Source of the DNA: Linyphia triangularis
Lineage: Eukaryota; Arthropoda; Arachnida; Araneae; Linyphiidae
Length of the DNA: 64,000 nt
Assembly: GCA_963978545.1 (NCBI GenBank)
Contig: OZ021721.1
Span: forward strand, 34,955,348-35,019,347
Direction of reading: 5' to 3'
Below are positions 22,588 to 34,062 of this stretch, piece after piece (within the stretch, counting starts at the first letter, position 1; the number at the start of each line of letters is the position of its first letter). The notes under the pieces are model-generated. The model made no database searches. It saw nothing but the letters and a program-made list of their open reading frames with translations, and was not told the DNA's origin. The position numbers and the translations under genes were made by a program.

Positions 22588-23382
22588 TTGAGATCTAGTA
22601 CAACCAAACTAATCAACAAAATAGAAGAATTTATTTCTAATGAACTAAATGCAGAGTCGAATTTAAATTCTTTAAAAGAATATCATGAACAGTTAATTGT
22701 AAAAGAAAATAATATTAAGCAATTAAATTTAGAAATTGAACAACTCGTAGAACTCGATAAGTTAGAGTCGGAAGTTATTACATCTGAAGAATATTCAGAA
22801 AAGATAATTGTTTGGAAACAAAGAATAATTAATGCTATAGAAAAGTTAAGTAATAGTTTAAATATTACAATGATTGATAACAATATTGAGATTGCCTAAA
22901 GCGGTTGTGAATTGGCTAGTAATATCCGTAGGGAAACAAAAACGGTTAAACTTCCGAAATTAGTAATAAAAACATTTTATGGAGACTCAGCTTATTACTT
23001 AGAATTTATCAATCAATTTGAAAGTGCTATACACCTTAATGAAACTTTATCTAAAATGGATAAATTTAATTATTTGAAGTCTTATCAGGGTGGAGCTGCA
23101 GCCTATTGTATTAGTGGATTTGCACTGATTGGAAAATTATGATGCACTTTAGCTTTGCTAAAAAATAGATTTGGTAATAAAAAAGCATTAATTCAAGCTC
23201 ACTTAAATCATTTGCAGAAATACAAATTAGGAGTCATTGGGGCGGAAACGAAAACATTTGGAAATTTGTTAAGTCCTACTTTGTTAGAGAGAATTTCCAA
23301 GGAACTAGTGTTAGAATTCAATAGAACATATTCCTATGAAACGTGGGATTTGATGGAATTTTTAGATAAGGAAACTCAATGA
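22588..23382 (+). pseudogene. BEL/Pao gag (DUF1759-type), broken
   Basis: Three same-phase blocks are separated by TAA (22897-22899) and TGA (23140-23142). Block 1 is a Glu/Asn/Leu-rich coiled-coil N-terminus. Block 2 has the DUF1759 hallmarks KLPKLVIKTFYGD, FINQFESAIH, and KFNYLKSY. Block 3 begins LKNRFGNKKALIQAHLNHL, the usual continuation. Gag of this class assembles the particle and binds the element RNA. The two stops make it non-functional. Confidence 0.85.
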
Positions 23383-23437
23383 AGGGAAAGGACACAAATG
23401 TAGAGTTATAAGTCTGGTAATTTTCAACATAGTAGTA

Positions 23438-24447
23438 ATGAATATAAGGATTGTCCAAGAAGGTAATAAACGGTTTGGAAATAAATTTAATGAACCGCAA
23501 TCTACCGCAAGTTTTGCTACTAACGTAAGAAACAATTGGGTCTTTTGTATTAGTCCAGACTGTGAGTTTTGTGAAAGTCTTAATGTGTCGGAACGAAAAA
23601 CCAAAATTAAAATGAATAAGAAATGTTTTCTTTGTTTCGAGTTTCAGACGGCTAGATTTTGCAAGGCAAAAATAGATCCTTTCAAACATTGTAATTCTAA
23701 GTTTCACCATTATCTATTATGTTATAAAAGTAATAATGTAGCCACTAATGAGTTAGTTGATGAGGAATCAAATGCAGTAACTCAATGTAATTCCTCAAAT
23801 GGTAAGTCAAATAATATTTTATTGCAATCGTGTAGTGTAATTGCTTGTTCCGGGGAAAGATCAAAATTAGCTACAATTCTTCTTGACAATGGATCTGAAA
23901 GAACGTGGATAACACAAAGTTTAGCAAAAGCTCTAAAAGTTAAACCGATCTGTAAAAAAGATTATCTATTTTCTCCATTGGGAACATGAGGCCTGCAGAA
24001 AAACTACATAGTGTTGCAAAACTGAGATTGAGGAATAGGCATAACCCTGAGAAATCAATTGAAACAGAGGCATTAATTACGGATACTATAACAGCTGCTC
24101 CAATTTCGATTCCGAACGCCATAAGTCCAAACATCGTTAGAAAAAAGGAATGGATATTGGCCAACGCCTGCAATTCATCAGATTTGAGTGTGCAGTGTCT
24201 AATCTGTGGAGATATGTTTTGGAAAATCGCTAGTGCTGACGGAGTAGTTTCTCTTAGTGAAACTTTGAGTTGCATTCCAACGTTACTTGGGTTTACACTT
24301 CAAGGGAAGCAAGATTGCAGTTTTAATGAGACTAGCGTTGGGATAGTATCAACTAACTTAAGTATTGGGAAAAGTATGGAAATTCTATGGGATTTGGAAA
24401 CCTTGGGTTTGAAAGACAAAGAGGTGTTAAGTATCACAGATAAATAA
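23438..24447 (+). pseudogene. BEL/Pao zinc knuckle and aspartic protease (DUF1758-type)
   Basis: The frame 23438-23989 contains a Cys/His knuckle (CFLCFEFQTARFCKAK ... CNSKFHHYLLC) and the protease start LLDNGSERTW. The canonical active site is Asp-Thr/Ser-Gly, so Asn replaces the usual middle residue. A phase change near 23986 leads into frame 23986-24447, which continues the protease domain (WILANAC, LICGDMFW, with the Gly-Asp typical of this family). Frameshift and active-site change indicate decay. Confidence 0.75.
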
Positions 24448-24507
24448 TTCATCACTGATTTTGAAAATGAGCTACATTTCTTAAATGGTAAATACCAAAC
24501 AAAACTA

Positions 24508-25203
24508 TTGAGGAAATCTGCCCCAATTCAATTAATGAATAATTTTGGCTTGGCGAAAAGACAGTTTAATAATTTGAAAGAATTTTTTAAAAATAATAAA
24601 TGGGTAGCTTCTGAATATAAGGAAATTATTAAAGAACAATTTGATACAGGTATAATTGAAGAAGCTACTAGTGGTAGTGAAGGTTATTTTATGCCCCATA
24701 AACCTGTTGTAAGGGAAAATAAGACTACTACATGCGTTCGTTGTGTTTTTAATTGTAGATCTAAAATGAAGGATAACATGTAGTTAAATGATTGTTTAGA
24801 AACTGGTCTGAATTTAAATCCCAACATATTGGATGTTATTTTAAAGTTTAGGAAATTTGTTATTGCTTTTAGTGCTGATACAGAAAAGACATTCTTAATG
24901 ATAGGTATCGCTGAGAAAGACAGAACATTCTTAAAATTTTTGTGGTTTTCCGATAAAGAAAATTATAAAGTTATGCAAATGCTTCGTTTACCATTTGGGT
25001 GTATGACATCGCCTTTTATTTTGAGTGCAACAGTTAAGAAACACATAAAACACTATCAGGAAATTAAACCTAAAGCTGTAGAAATGTTAAATTCTTCTCT
25101 TTATTTTGACGATTTGTACTTTGGAGGAGAATCTGTAGAAGAGGCCTTTCAGTTGTCCATGAATGCAGTTTCTATTTTGAAAGATAAAGAGATTTTAATT
25201 TAA
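24508..25203 (+). pseudogene. BEL/Pao reverse transcriptase fragments
   Basis: Two same-phase blocks are split by a TAG at 24781-24783. The first carries the thumb/finger lead-in: QFDTGIIEEA, then GYFMPHKPVV and a FNCRSKM stretch in place of the usual VFDAS. The second carries ADTEKTFL (motif A region; the family usually has ADIEKAF), LPFGCMTSPFILS (motif B), and YFDDLYFGG (motif C; the family usually has Y-V-D-D). Catalytic Asp residues are visible but the frame is interrupted. Confidence 0.85.
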
Positions 25204-25282
25204 GAAAACTAACAACTAGTTCGGATTAGTTAAGCTCATTATGTTTAGAAAAAGGAATTAGTTCAATGAGTGATAATTCAAA

Positions 25283-26060
25283 ATGCCAATCAAAGGTTTT
25301 GGGCTTGAATTGGAATCCGAAAAGGGATTTTTTGTCATTGGAGTTGGGTTTGCGGGTTTGAATTGTGGAAGACCAAAAAAGACTTGGCTTACATTTTGCT
25401 GCATGGTTTTTGATCCTGTTGGTTTTTTAGCTCCATTTGTAATTAGGATTAAGTGTCTGTTACAACAAATTTGGCAAAGGGGTCTCGAATGGGATCAGGA
25501 ATTACCGGATGATCTTGAAAAGAAGTGGAATGATTGGTATAGGGAGGTCCAGTATTTGAGAAATCTGGGAATATCGAGGAAGTATTTTTTGTATTGTGTA
25601 AATAAGGATAAATTGAAGGTTCAGATGCATATATTTTGTGACACGTCTCCTATAGTAAATGGTGTAGTGTCATATTTAAGATTTCGGAACGATAGAGGCG
25701 ACTTGATTACGTCCTTCATCATGTCGAAAAGTAGGGTGTCGCCATTAAAGAAATTATCACTTCCAAGGCTTGAGTTGATGGGAGCAGTAGTAGCGGCAAG
25801 AACATGGAAGTTTTTAATAGGGTTGTTTGAGAATTTGGTAGAAGATGTTTTCTTTTGGTCAGATTCGGAAATTTGTTTGCATTGGATTAAGGGTTCTGCT
25901 AGGGACTGGAAACAATTTGTCTCAAACCGAGTGTTGGAAATTTAGGGTTCAACTAGTCCTGAAAATTGAGAATCCGGCAGACAAAATGCCGTTTGGAATG
26001 CCAGCAGCATCTCTTCTCATCGACAATGTCTGGTTCTCGGGTCCACCATGGCTGAGGAGT
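25283..26060 (+). pseudogene. BEL/Pao Peptidase_A17 / RNase H region
   Basis: The frame 25283-25945 has FDPVGFLAPFVIR, IWQRGLEWDQELP, then HIFCDTSP (family: HVFCDAS), SRVSPLKKLSLPRLELMGAV, and FFWSDSEICLHWIKG, the RNase H-like core of this class. It is out of phase with the upstream RT block. After the stop near 25945 the bases to about 26060 read as the following RNase H/linker (NPAD, GMPAASL, WFSGPPWL) in another phase. Confidence 0.85.
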
Positions 26061-26100
26061 TCCTCTGAACTTTGGCCAACTCAACACTCAACAACATTAA

Positions 26101-27087
26101 ATGAAGATCAACTGGGATGGAGATCCATCGTTACCACATGCCCAAACTATAATTGATGTTGCTTCGTTCAGCAATGTAAAACGACTGTTGCGAGTGACTG
26201 TTTGGGTGATGAGATTCATCTCAAAAATCAAAAAATTTCCTACTCAAAGCGGTCACATTACAGTACATGAACTCCAAAAGGCACAAGAGTTCTGGATAAA
26301 GATTGATCAAAACAGTACATACGCATTTGAAGTTGACATTCTCAAAAAGGGTAAGCTGCTGCTAAGGGACTCTAGTCTATACAGTTTAACCCCCTACTTG
26401 GATGAAAGAGATATTCTTCGCGTCAAAGGACGTTTGGAAGAGAGTTCTTGTACAATAGAAGAAAAACATCCAATTCTTCTTCCATGTAAATCGACATTTA
26501 CTGAATTGGTTGTTTAACGTGAACATCGGGAAGTATTTCATGGAAGAGTCAAAGCTACTCTAGCAAAAATACGTAGAAAGTATTGGATTCCAATGGGTAG
26601 GCAGACTGTTAAAAGAGTGCTGAGTTCATGTATTATTTTCCGAAAGTACGCAGTTAAACCAGCTAAACAACTGACTGCCCAACTTCCAAAAGATCAGGTC
26701 ATCAAGACGTTCACTGTCATTGGTGTAGATTTCACAGGACCAGTGTACATTAAATCTGAAAACAACACCGAGCTAAAAAGCTACATAACGTTTTTCACCC
26801 GTGCCGTTAATCTAGAGTTGCTAACGGGCATGTGCACTAAGAAGTTTATTTTGGCATTCATGAAATTCTTGGCCAGGAGAGCAAATTTTCGTGTTGTTTA
26901 TTCAGACAATGCTAAAACATTTAAAAGAACAAACGACAAACTAAAAGGTTTGATTGAAATCATTGCTGATCCTGAGTTAAAAGACATCATAACATCTGAA
27001 GGAATAACGTGGAAGTATATTGTAGAACTAGCGCCATGGTGGGGAGGTTTTTATGAATGGTTAATAAAAACAATTAGAAGCCTCTAA
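26101..27087 (+). pseudogene. BEL/Pao integrase (zinc-binding and core)
   Basis: The frame 26101-26517 holds the region before the integrase with DERDILRVKGRLEES and EKHPILLPCKS; it ends at a TAA within the expected HH-CC zinc finger. Bases after the stop read REHREVFHGR. In the next frame (from 26593) one Cys of the CC pair is retained (SSCIIF) and the second is Phe. The core has IGVDFTGPVY (first Asp), YSDNAKTF (second Asp) and PWWGGFYEWLIKTIR (Glu), so the DDE residues survive while the finger is damaged. Confidence 0.85.
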
Positions 27088-27180
27088 GAAAGATCCTCGA
27101 GCTAGCACTGTTGATTTTGGAAGAAATGTCTACAGAGCTAACCGAAGTTGAAACAGTGGTAAACAAGACTACTCACTTAC

Positions 27181-27612
27181 GTGTCAAACGATTTAGAAGA
27201 TCTACAGCCATTGACTCCAGCACATTTCTTGTTCCCATCAATGGAGTTTACTAGATATCCGTTACATTTTGCTGAAATTCTGAGCAATGGACCTTACACC
27301 AAGGAAAGTTTGACACGAAAGAAGTTGTACCAGGCTACACTGCTACGTCAATTTTGGAGAAAGTGGAAGGAAGAGTATCTTCTTCAATTGAACAATGCCC
27401 ACAAACTTTCAACTCCTACGCCTCACAAGGACTTAAAAAGAGGTGGCATCATCTTGATAGCAGGAACCAACAAATCGAAGTTTCTAGGGGCTCCTGGGAG
27501 AATCAAAGAGATTATAATAGGTCACGACGGACTTGTTCGTTCATGTATAGTTCAAACTGCTAAGGGACAGTACAAGAGACTTATACAATTATTACATCCT
27601 CTCGAACTTTAA
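27181..27612 (+). pseudogene. BEL/Pao DUF5641-like C-terminal domain
   Basis: An open stretch of 143 codons contains LTPAHFLFPS, LLRQFWRKWKEEYLLQL and a chromodomain-like strand set, then IVQTAKGQYKRLIQLLHPLE. This is the usual polyprotein end in BEL/Pao. It is cut off from the integrase by a TAA at 27085-27087 and a damaged linker. Confidence 0.85.
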
Positions 27613-27733
27613 ATTCTCTATTGTATTTTATATATCCCTTATTAATTTACCTTAAACATACTTAATTAATCTATTCATTTTCAGTTTCCCTTGCATGGAA
27701 GGGATGGGTACATCGTCTCAAAAAGATGACACA

Positions 27734-28078
27734 GAGGGGGGAGGTAAGGAGATATAAAAAAAAATAGTTGGAGGGGTGAGGAGGGTTGTATTATTGTACT
27801 GACATTGATTAGTTTGTTTCTCAACAAGAGGGTTCTACTAATATGGGTTTACATAGCAATAATCATTTTAACCAGCGAAGCAAGTCTGATGCTTGGGTAG
27901 CAGGAACCTTTCAGCGAGTGAAGAGCGAGTCAATGCTTGCATAGAAACTTTTAGCGAGTGAAGCGAGCCTGTGGTACGTGAAGTATTGAAAACGTTTAAA
28001 AAGGAGGTGCTGAGAAAAAAATATGTATTTGGAGACCAGGACTGTTTACAAGCGGATGATACAGATGCGATCACACAG
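27734..28078. other. Spacer with degenerate GCGAGTGAAG repeats
   Basis: A G-rich tract follows the retrotransposon. Bases 27861-27985 contain imperfect copies of 'AGCGAGTGAAGCGAG' about 60 bases apart. Nature unknown; no coding capacity. Confidence 0.4.
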
Positions 28079-28870
28079 ACCCCAGTAGCTCAACAACGCT
28101 GGCCAATATCTGTCTACATTAGTCAATCCTGATATGGACCATTATAAACCAGCCATTGTTACAGATCTTGGCCAGAGGCATGCTGGGACATAAAATCGGC
28201 TCGTTGATTTTAGATTTAGGGCAGCCCAAATTTCCAATAAAATCATTAATCAAATTTTAAATTACTATATTTTAATATTTATACATAATAATTTCAATAA
28301 TTAAATAGTTTATTTATAAATTAATTTTAATAACTGAAATGTTATAATTGTGGTGGGAGTGATTGGGATTTGAATCCCTTGGACTTTAAAAAAAAGTGCT
28401 AAGCAAAGCAACTACTTATACTGAAATAAAAATTAGAACACTAAAAAAAGAACTTAGTACTAGACCGGTCCATTTTTTACAGACACTGACGGGCCCGGAT
28501 GGCACCAGACACCCATTGCAGCTTTTTCTTTCTTTGGAAGTCGATATGCCTCCCCTCCCCACACACACATCCCTTGGCATGGAACTCACAATGTTACCAC
28601 AGCTGTACTGGCCAGGGGGGGGGGGGGGGCACAGGGGTTCTGGAAGTATTAACCAATCTTGGCCGAAATCATTCCAAAATGCATGATTTTTTTACAAAAA
28701 TAAACATGTCGCAAGCATCACAAAATATATTTTTTAGCCATCTTCCTTGCTTATAAAAAAGTATTTCAACTTTAATACTGTACATATTAACATTTCAGAC
28801 CCTCCAGCACATTTATTCAGCTTTGAACAGGGTTGGCCAAGATCAGGTGCGTACTGACCATAGGGTTGAC
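28079..28870. mobile_element. Rearranged relic of element B
   Basis: CCCCAGTAGCTCAACAACG...TGGCCAATATC at 28079 matches the element B end at 59115 (CCCAAGTAGCACAGCAG...TGGCCAATATC) and stays alignable for about 70 bases. Bases 28650-28800 match the B exon 1 region in the opposite direction (compare 47560-47700), with the shared words 'CATTCCAAAATGCATGATTTTTT' and 'CATCACAAAATATAT'. The two pieces therefore come from an inverted or multiply rearranged copy. It contains a C-rich and a G-rich run. Confidence 0.55.
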
Positions 28871-30644
28871 TGGCACTCATGGTGAAAATTTATAAGTATA
28901 ATTTCTTTGAGAATCCTGATAAATTCATACATTTACAAAAACACTCTGATTTAATCAATCCCAAAATTTTAATCCGACTAATTTGAAGGCGAAGTCATGA
29001 AAAAGAACCGAACCCACAGCTGTTACATAAATGTTGATGACACATGAAAATACATTTTTTTTATATAAAATCTGTTTACAGTTTAGACAAAAGTTCACTC
29101 CATTTTTTGTAAGTGACCTTCAGACTCATGTAATTATTATTATTATTATTTTTTTTTTTGCTCACCAAATATTAAATCTTTTTTACCTTTACCCTCAGTA
29201 CTATTAAGAATAAAAAAATAGATGCGTACTTGTATAGACGATAAATGGATATAGTCAATATCAAAGGGTCTGAAAATAAAATTTTAAAGCTCTACTTTGT
29301 AAAATTAAGTAGTGTTGATAAGGACTGAAAAAATTACAATACCAAACAAAATATCACCTGGGTACTTATACATTCCTTAAGTTTTTAATTAAAAATTAGG
29401 GGGGGGGGGGAAATAATAACATTCACAGAAAACAGGAAATCATATTTTAAAAACTTTTTTAACAAAAATTTAATACACACCTATCAATTCACATTTCATT
29501 AGGATCATCATTTTTGTAAAATCAAGTTTTAAAAGAATGAGGACCCCCCCCCCCCTCGTACAAATAATGATGTCGTACGGCATACTAGAATGATAAAAGT
29601 AAGAAGGAAAAAATATTAATAGACTAACTTACCGCAATTTTTATTTTGCGTGCAGATTCAAATGGATTTGTTGGTGCACCAACATGTTTTAGGAAAACTA
29701 CATTTCCTGCATGTGCGCTAAATTCACGCCTTTGCTTGCAATCCTCATTGAAACAATAACTACCACACTTATAAGAGTGCAACTTTAGTCTCTTTCTTTT
29801 AATGCTATTATTTTTTATACTAATTTAAGAATTGCCGATTATCAATCATGGTGTGGATTATAAGTGGAATGGTGTGCTCATACGACACTAACCACACATG
29901 CAAGAACTGGTTCTTTGAAACACTCGTTTTGCCGACTGCAGAAGATGATTTAAAACAGAGGCCCCTTGATCCTAGAGGCATTTCGTGCTATAAAGTATTT
30001 TCGTAGCTGTGTGGGATGATGGTATGTGTGGATAGACCTCCCCCCCTCCTCAAAGCTCATTTCCAAAGGAGCTCCTTATCTCGACTGAAAGGGGAGATGT
30101 GAGGTCAAGGATCAACCTACTGGATTCTATGCCGACTTGTATCTGCTTGGTGAAAAGAATGATGGTCCTTTTCATTTAAGAATTGCATACTTCTAATATT
30201 ATGTCGTTATCTTGGAGTGTTTTCGCACGAAATTTTTTGATAAATATATTCAGTAATTTACAACTGGCCATATTTTACATAATTTGACGACTCATTAAAA
30301 AAAATCACAATTTACCGACTGAGAAAATAGGGAGGAGGAGTGGGGGGGGGGTAGGATAACAGGAAATAGTTAGGATTTAACATTTTGAATAAAAAAACAA
30401 GTTTGGTGGCTTTTTCTAAACCCCAGTTTGTTACAAAACAATTGTACAACTCCAAAGGAAGAAAAAATTCTCTTAACATTTGCAGTAGTTGCTTTTGCAG
30501 TAAAAATAACTTAAACTTCCTTCAATACATCAGTATTAAACTTTTTATATCCTTTTCTTGCATTTGCCATCATTCTATAACTATTACATTTTCAAAAAAT
30601 TCCTTTTGAAAAAAATATCGTTGAAATGGAAAAGTTGTAGTTAA
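28871..30644. other. No gene recognised; homopolymer-G tracts
   Basis: Runs of 9-12 G or C occur at about 29400, 29544 and 30341. Apart from the exon-like stretch at 29631-29820, no coding potential or transposon end was seen. The frame at 30385-30609 has no family features. Confidence 0.4.
29631..29820 (-). other. Exon-like open stretch with splice donor, unknown
   Basis: On the minus strand about 60 codons are open and end at AAAATTGCG|GTAAGT. The predicted peptide is basic at the start (KRKRLK), then has CGSYCFNEDC (three Cys in ten residues), followed by FSAHAGNVVFLKHVGAP. No family is recognised. The good donor and the Cys cluster make it worth noting, but no start, acceptor or partner exon was found and chance is possible. 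Confidence 0.2.
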
Positions 30645-30840
30645 AACTAGAAATTATTTACAACACCAAATAATTTAAAGTGTCTAATTATAAATAAACA
30701 AATAAAAATACAATTTTAAATTATTCCTTTAAAAAAATATTTTTATTTTTATTTTTTAAAACAAAAATACAATTTTAAATTATTCTTTAAAAAAGCCATT
30801 TGGGTTTTTTTGATAAAAAACAATTGGTTTATACCATACC
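30645..30840 (+). repeat. Relic of the inner end region of element B
   Basis: The words 'TTACAACACCAAATAATTTAA', 'TCTAATTATAAATAAA' and 'AATACAATTTTAAATTATTC' match 63620-63700 of the right B copy in the same orientation. The second word pair is itself duplicated here (30708 and 30768). Confidence 0.55.
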
Positions 30841-30951
30841 AATGCTGGTTCTTGGCATCAGGTGTTATTTTAAGTTATATTTTAATTTAATTTATTATTG
30901 ATATTTTAATTACCTTGTTTTTAATTTTGGAAAATTTTCTAATTGTCAAAT

Positions 30952-31129
30952 GATTGGTTGTTTTCAGATTATCTGGCGACGTCAGCAACACGAGGGCTAT
31001 AATGCGCCGAAACATTCGTCATTAGACAAGCCAACATACATTTACAAACACCCATGCCTTACACAGGACTCGAACCCGCAACTTTGCGGTCTAGAAGCTA
31101 GCACGCTAACCACTATACCGTTTGATCGG
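30952..31129 (-). mobile_element. tRNA-derived SINE with 13-bp target duplication
   Basis: CTAATTGTCAAAT at 30939-30951 is repeated exactly at 31130-31142, bracketing a 178-bp insert on the minus strand. The head has a Pol III B-box match (GGTTCGAGTCC) and an A-box-like GTATAGTGGTTAGCGTG at the right spacing. The body reads ATGTTGGCTTGTCTAATGAC... and ends CTGAAAACAACCAAT. Flanks outside the duplication match a segment of element A around 38200-38300 in the opposite orientation. Related copies lie at 38896-39079 and 52394-52577. Confidence 0.85.
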
Positions 31130-31142
31130 CTAATTGTCAAAT

Positions 31143-32601
31143 AAAAAAAAATTTCAAATGTCCTACACTACATCTGTAACATATAATATTTAACTAGTTG
31201 TAATAGAAATATTGCATCTATTTTATAACTTTTTACTGTAAATGTAACTTCATTAAATAATTCTCAGCAGGAACTTATACCTCATGTCATATGAACTTAT
31301 ACCTCATCCATGGACACTACTTTTTATAATATACATGAAAAAAAAAAATTATTTCAACTACTATAATAGTAATATTACTCTTAATTATATCACCCTTAAT
31401 AATAAGTATCAAAATTTTTGAAGAATGTTTTTTTTTAATTGGATCAAATTCTTGATTTTCTGTAGAATGACCCATATTTAAGATAGAACTATCTTATACA
31501 AACTTTTTTTTCATAACAAACCACTTAAATTTTATAGCACAGAGACACAGATTTTTTGAAAAAAATAGTTGTTTTTTAACGCTCTAGTGCGGATGAGGTA
31601 GGTCTTAACATTATATGATTAAGCTGAAACTTTTAAAATATCATTTTATTCCCGATTCCCAACTTTTTAAGGTTGCCATCAAAGAAATTCGGACATCGAT
31701 TTCTTCGTACCACCTTTATGTTTATGAACACTCTATGATGAAACAGATCTTCGCGGAGAAGCTGCAAAATTGAATTTTAATGGTTTTTGAGAGTTTTCAC
31801 TTAGCCCAGCTTTTTTTTCAAGCAAATACCCATATGTATGATGATAAAACAGATGATCATGCTTTGTTTGGCATGGATAGATAAATAGCTACGCAAAATT
31901 AAAACAACATTATGAAATTTGAAAAGCATCTAAAGCAAAAATTAGAACTTAAAAAAAAAAGTTACTTGCATTAAAGAGAGCATGCACATGTATCTGCATG
32001 TATGCATTAAAAAAAATTAGGCATCCGTCAATTTTAATTGTTGAAAATCAGCAAACCAAATTCATATTTTTAGTTTAAACGCAAACAGTGGTATTTATAT
32101 TTCGATCACTGTTGTCTGAGTATAGTCTGACATAGTTCTGGGAGTTTTATATTGCCAAAAAAAAACAAATACTTTTTTTGAAAAACTTAATTTACTTATA
32201 TAAACCCTATACTTGAAACGTCATAGGAATCAACAGTGCATAAAACTAGTTGGTAATGCACTTTTATCTAGGTAGAAGGTGTGACTATTTATTGCTAAAA
32301 ATGCAGGTTTCCCATGTCCAGCTCATTAAAAAGACCAAATAAATACATTTTAGACAACTAGAGAAGTATTTTGACTTTTTCAATATCATATTTTGAAGGC
32401 GATTTGTTGAGTTTACATAATAACATGTGGCTAGAAATCGAGCTTCGACAAAACGCGTTTGCTCTTTGATTGAAAGATAAAAGAAAATTAAGTTGTTGCG
32501 AAAAAGTGTTTTTTTTATTAGTTTTTCCTTCATGTATTTATTGATCTGAAGAGTAATTTACGTTGCAGGATCATTCAAACTCCAGAAATTCTACAGATTA
32601 C
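31143..32601. other. No recognised feature
   Basis: A/T-rich DNA between the SINE and element B. The 82-residue minus frame at 32285-32533 has no domain. Confidence 0.5.
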
Positions 32602-32705
32602 TACCCAGGTAGCACAGCAGTATTGGCCAATGTCGGAAACCGGAGCTCTGGAAGATTGGCCAATCCTGGGTAATGTCGGAACGGCCAGCACCGAACGGCT
32701 AACAT

Positions 32706-32820
32706 TTTTGCAATATTGGCCAATATCGCAGTGCGGTTTTGGCCGATCTCGAGAAGCAGTTTTGGCCGATATCGATGCGTAGTTTTGGCCAGTATTGATG
32801 TGCAATCTTGGGCAATATCG
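32706..32820. repeat. Subterminal 23-bp array, five units (left B)
   Basis: Units contain GGCC followed by AATATCG, GATCTCG or GATATCG. The homologous array in the right B copy (63726-63932) has nine units. Such arrays near transposon ends often serve as transposase binding sites. Confidence 0.8.
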
Positions 32821-33160
32821 ATGAGCATGGTAAACCAAATGTTTTTTTGTTTTTTTAAGAATAATTTAAAATTGTATTTTTATTTATAATTAGATTTTTT
32901 AAATTATTTGATGTTGTAAATGACTTAAATTTTTACCTGAAATACAATATGTTCTAATGTCTAAATAAAATATTAAAATTTAATATGATTTGAATGGCCC
33001 CATCCCAGATAGCATTTTATCCTTTTAAAACCCTTGTCTAAACCTCTCAAGCGAAAAGGGAGTAAGGTTCAGATGACAAGGGAGTAACCATCATAAAACC
33101 TTGAAGAAAGGGTCCTAGTCTCCAGACGTCAAGCTTTTGGTAACCATTTCATGACCCCCC

Positions 33161-33360
33161 TTGCCACAAGGCTTTCGCCGTAAAGGGTATGTAAACCTTT
33201 TCGGGATGAGCTTGCCACAAGGTTTTCGCCGTAAAGGGTGTGTAAACCTTTTCGTGATAAGCCTGCCACACGGTTTTTGCCGTAAGGGTTGTATAAGCCT
33301 TTTCATAATAGGCTTGCCAAAAGGTTTTCACTGTAAAGGGTGTGTAAACCTTTTCACTCT
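33161..33360. repeat. Subterminal 51-bp array of element A, four units
   Basis: Units start near 33161, 33212, 33263 and 33314 with TTGCCACAAGG or a variant, then TTTTCGCCGTAAAGGG and GTAAACCTTTTC. The unit is rich in partly complementary words (AAGGTTT / AAACCTT), so each can fold. Open frames here are a by-product of the 51-bp (multiple of three) period. Confidence 0.85.
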
Positions 33361-34062
33361 GAGGTTCCCACCCTGTAGATATAGGAAAGGTTGCAAAAAC
33401 TTTCCTTTATAAAGTATCATTTATCTTTTGTGTTCAAAAAGAAGTACTTAATTGGGAGAGTTCCAATATTGTCGGAAAATGCTTTAAATTTAGTGGCTAA
33501 TGAAAAATTAATATTTATTCTATAGGAATTTAATTACAATTTGCCTTTAATGGTATCAATCATAACCCAATTTATTGATAAATTTTAATTTATTTGCTAG
33601 GTAGAACTTACTAGAATAATAAACATAATTTACTTTTTTTTATAAAGAATTTAAAAAAAAAAATAAAGATTCAAAATTCAATAAAAAATTATGTATATAT
33701 TATTAAAAAAATGCATTGAGATCTTAGTAGGTTGCGTTAGACAATTTAAATTGCATTAAAATTTGTTTTAAAGGGTTAATCCAAGCTACTTATAGTTTTA
33801 TTATTAGAAACATATACAACTAAAAATGCATTTTTACTGATAATTCTTTTTTAGATAATTCTTTATTTTGAAGTAAACAAACACAAATGAGTTGCTTTTT
33901 CATTTTATACAAAGAATATAATTTAAACATGATTTTAAATATATACTACATATATTTCTTCATTTATTTGCTGCATCTGACAAGAAGTTTCTGGCAGATT
34001 CTTGAGGAAAACTAAAGGGAATCCCATTCATTTCTATCTGAAAAAAATAAACAAATTTAAAA

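Larger units (their letters stand above)
21939..27733 (+). mobile_element. Decayed BEL/Pao LTR retrotransposon
   Basis: Coding blocks occur in BEL/Pao order: DUF1759-type gag, zinc knuckle, DUF1758-type aspartic protease, reverse transcriptase, Peptidase_A17/RNase H, zinc-binding and integrase core, DUF5641-like tail. Most blocks are in one phase, interrupted by single stops (ends at 22899, 23142, 23382, 24447, 24783, 25203, 26517, 27087), with phase changes around 23.4-24.0 and 25.2-26.1 kb. A ~49-bp direct repeat, TTTCCCTTGCATGG..., at 21939-21987 and 27685-27733 brackets the coding part and is probably all that shows of the LTRs. I could not define full LTRs, primer-binding site or target duplication. 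Confidence 0.85.

Noticed and set aside
28341..28405. tRNA-like fragment with GGGATTCAAATCCC on the minus strand
   Set aside because: Only a T-arm-like palindrome and an ACC-CCA-like end are seen; no anticodon arm or A box at the right spacing, and no second copy to define a SINE.
33115..33412. Open frames with repeated GKLIPKRFTHPLRRKPC-like words; CRISPR-like spacing
   Set aside because: The 51-bp unit is a multiple of three, which keeps frames open. There are no unique spacers, so it is not CRISPR; it is a transposon end array.
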